This document shows, one piece after another, positions 63,085 through 64,000 of a stretch of 64,000 bases of DNA. The notes beneath the pieces are model-generated. The model was not told the DNA's origin. It did not search any database and was given only the letters and a program-made list of their open reading frames with translations. The position numbers and the translations under genes are program-made. How positions within the stretch are numbered: position 1 is the stretch's first letter; each line of letters starts with the position of its first letter. The stretch comes from Larimichthys crocea (taxonomy: Eukaryota > Chordata > Actinopteri > Sciaenidae): NCBI RefSeq assembly GCF_000972845.2, contig NC_040016.1, forward strand, positions 381,105-445,104, read 5' to 3'.

Positions 63085-64000
63085 CTACATCCCATTAAAG
63101 CTTCCACCTCTTTGTCCTCCCCTGTACCTGTTGTTGCCCTGAACTGCAGAGTTGTGGTACCCCCCCAGCAGTCTAGGACCCCACACCAGAGCAGACCCTG
63201 GCCAGACAGGCGTTGGCCCGAGGATGCCGGGAGCACCCATGGCGGTTAGAAAAGGGCCGTGGGAGAAATGCTGGTTGGGGAGTTGAGGCAGGTGGGGCTG
63301 CTGCAGGAGTCCGGCGCCCCACTGATGCTGCTGGCTGTGAGGTGGTTGTTGTAGGTGCGACAGACTTTGCTGGAGCTGATGTTGCTCGTTTAGTTGCTGC
63401 AGATGTTGAGGCTGTTGTAGGCGGGACACAGCAGGATTTGAGTTGTCCTCCTGGTCTGTTGTCATGGTGGTACTTCCTGTTAACTTGGTGCTGCTGGCAG
63501 TTCCCACCGTGCTGGTGGCAGGCGGTGCTCCGTCTCCTCTTATTGGCTGGTCCTGAACTGACTGTGTGTCTCTATGGGAAGAAACCAAGACGAGGGTCAA
63601 CAGAAACATGTGCTGTGTGTTGCACTGTTAAACGCTCCTTGTACGAGAATAATAAATTCAACTTAAACTTTGATCATTTGAATCCGGTCTTCCTTATTAA
63701 AAGGGTTTTTCTTAAAAAGTTTCCCATAACAGGAGGCACAGGTTCAGGTCGTGGACCACAAGAGGTCTAGATATGAAAAATAAAAATGTCTACATGTTAT
63801 AACAATCCCATTTCTCCTGGTTGCCCTTCTGCAGTCGAAGGATGAAAGGGAGTTTCTCCATTAAGCAAACAGAGTTGATTACGTTAATAAGAAGGGTTAC
63901 TTGCAGCTTAAAGATTTTCAAAAGATATGAGTCGCTCGTACTGAGACCTTTAGGAATATCTCCAAGGTACAAGAAGGGAAAAGAGAAATCAGATCTCTGA
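63085..64000 (-). CDS. tasor: C-terminal part of a TASOR (FAM208A)-like protein, partial
   Basis: Last exon 63571-63085, minus strand: 161 codons, Gln-rich (runs such as LQQPQHLQQLNEQHQLQQ) and ending in an RGG-type tail (NNRYRGGQRGGSFNGM). A candidate preceding exon runs from beyond the window to 63794 and encodes a Leu/Ile-rich stretch ending RLQKGNQEKWDCYN; its donor (AT|GTAGAC) is weak, but its phase (two bases left over) fits the one base that opens the last exon. Identity rests mainly on location: in human, TASOR lies tail to tail with CCDC66. TASOR is the scaffold of the HUSH complex, which silences retroelements with MPP8 and periphilin. The tail itself is low-complexity, and I could not recognise it on sequence alone. 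Confidence 0.6.

Noticed and set aside
63213..63770. 185-codon plus-strand frame
   Set aside because: Antisense to the Gln-rich last exon of the tasor-like gene; CAG/CTG-rich DNA keeps several frames open.

Overview
The window is vertebrate nuclear DNA, most probably from a perciform-like ray-finned fish. Genes are split by GT-AG introns. There are long (CA/TG)n microsatellites and many short terminal-inverted-repeat transposons of types common in teleost genomes. The proteins match vertebrate families. Species cannot be fixed from sequence alone. No bacterial, plasmid or CRISPR features are present.

Layout, left to right. (1) 1-3640: repeat-rich intergenic DNA with one candidate minus-strand first exon encoding a signal peptide (1420-1520) that leaves the window. 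(2) 3743-6900 (+): complete rps23 in four coding exons (143 aa) with a 5'TOP-like start; intron 1 holds a hAT transposon remnant with a BED zinc finger. (3) 7280-11360: transposon debris, including an internally deleted Tc1-like element. (4) 11377-17337 (+): complete asb14-type gene in 12 coding exons (602 aa), a UIM-like N-terminus, ankyrin repeats and a SOCS box. (5) 17340-23840: gene-poor intergenic DNA. (6) 23906-33076 (-): complete coding region of ip6k1 in seven exons (530 aa), with probable 5' untranslated exons at 33890-34140, 51352-51476 and near 51600, so the first large intron is about 17 kb and packed with repeats. (7) 51480-52280: compact bidirectional promoter shared by ip6k1 and ccdc66. 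(8) 52284-60533 (+): complete ccdc66 in 21 coding exons (879 aa). (9) 61665-64000 (-): 3' end of a gene lying tail to tail with ccdc66, most likely tasor (fam208a) by position.

All four complete models were rebuilt by hand from splice signals, and each exon sum divides by three (432, 1809, 1593 and 2640 nt). Four of the genes (asb14, ip6k1, ccdc66, tasor) have human counterparts on chromosome 3p, and ccdc66/tasor keep the human tail-to-tail order; rps23 is on 5q in human, so this neighbourhood is a fish arrangement. The genes do not form a pathway: they cover ribosomal decoding, a muscle-type Cullin-5 ubiquitin ligase adaptor, inositol pyrophosphate synthesis, a ciliary/centrosomal coiled-coil protein and, probably, the HUSH silencing scaffold.

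I found no undescribed system. The points most worth a second look are the orphan signal-peptide exon, the in-frame open leader upstream of the ip6k1 start, the doubled Pro/Ser linker of ip6k1, TG repeats abutting splice acceptors in three genes, an RFX-type X-box in the ccdc66 promoter, and a six-copy repeat family concentrated in ip6k1 introns.
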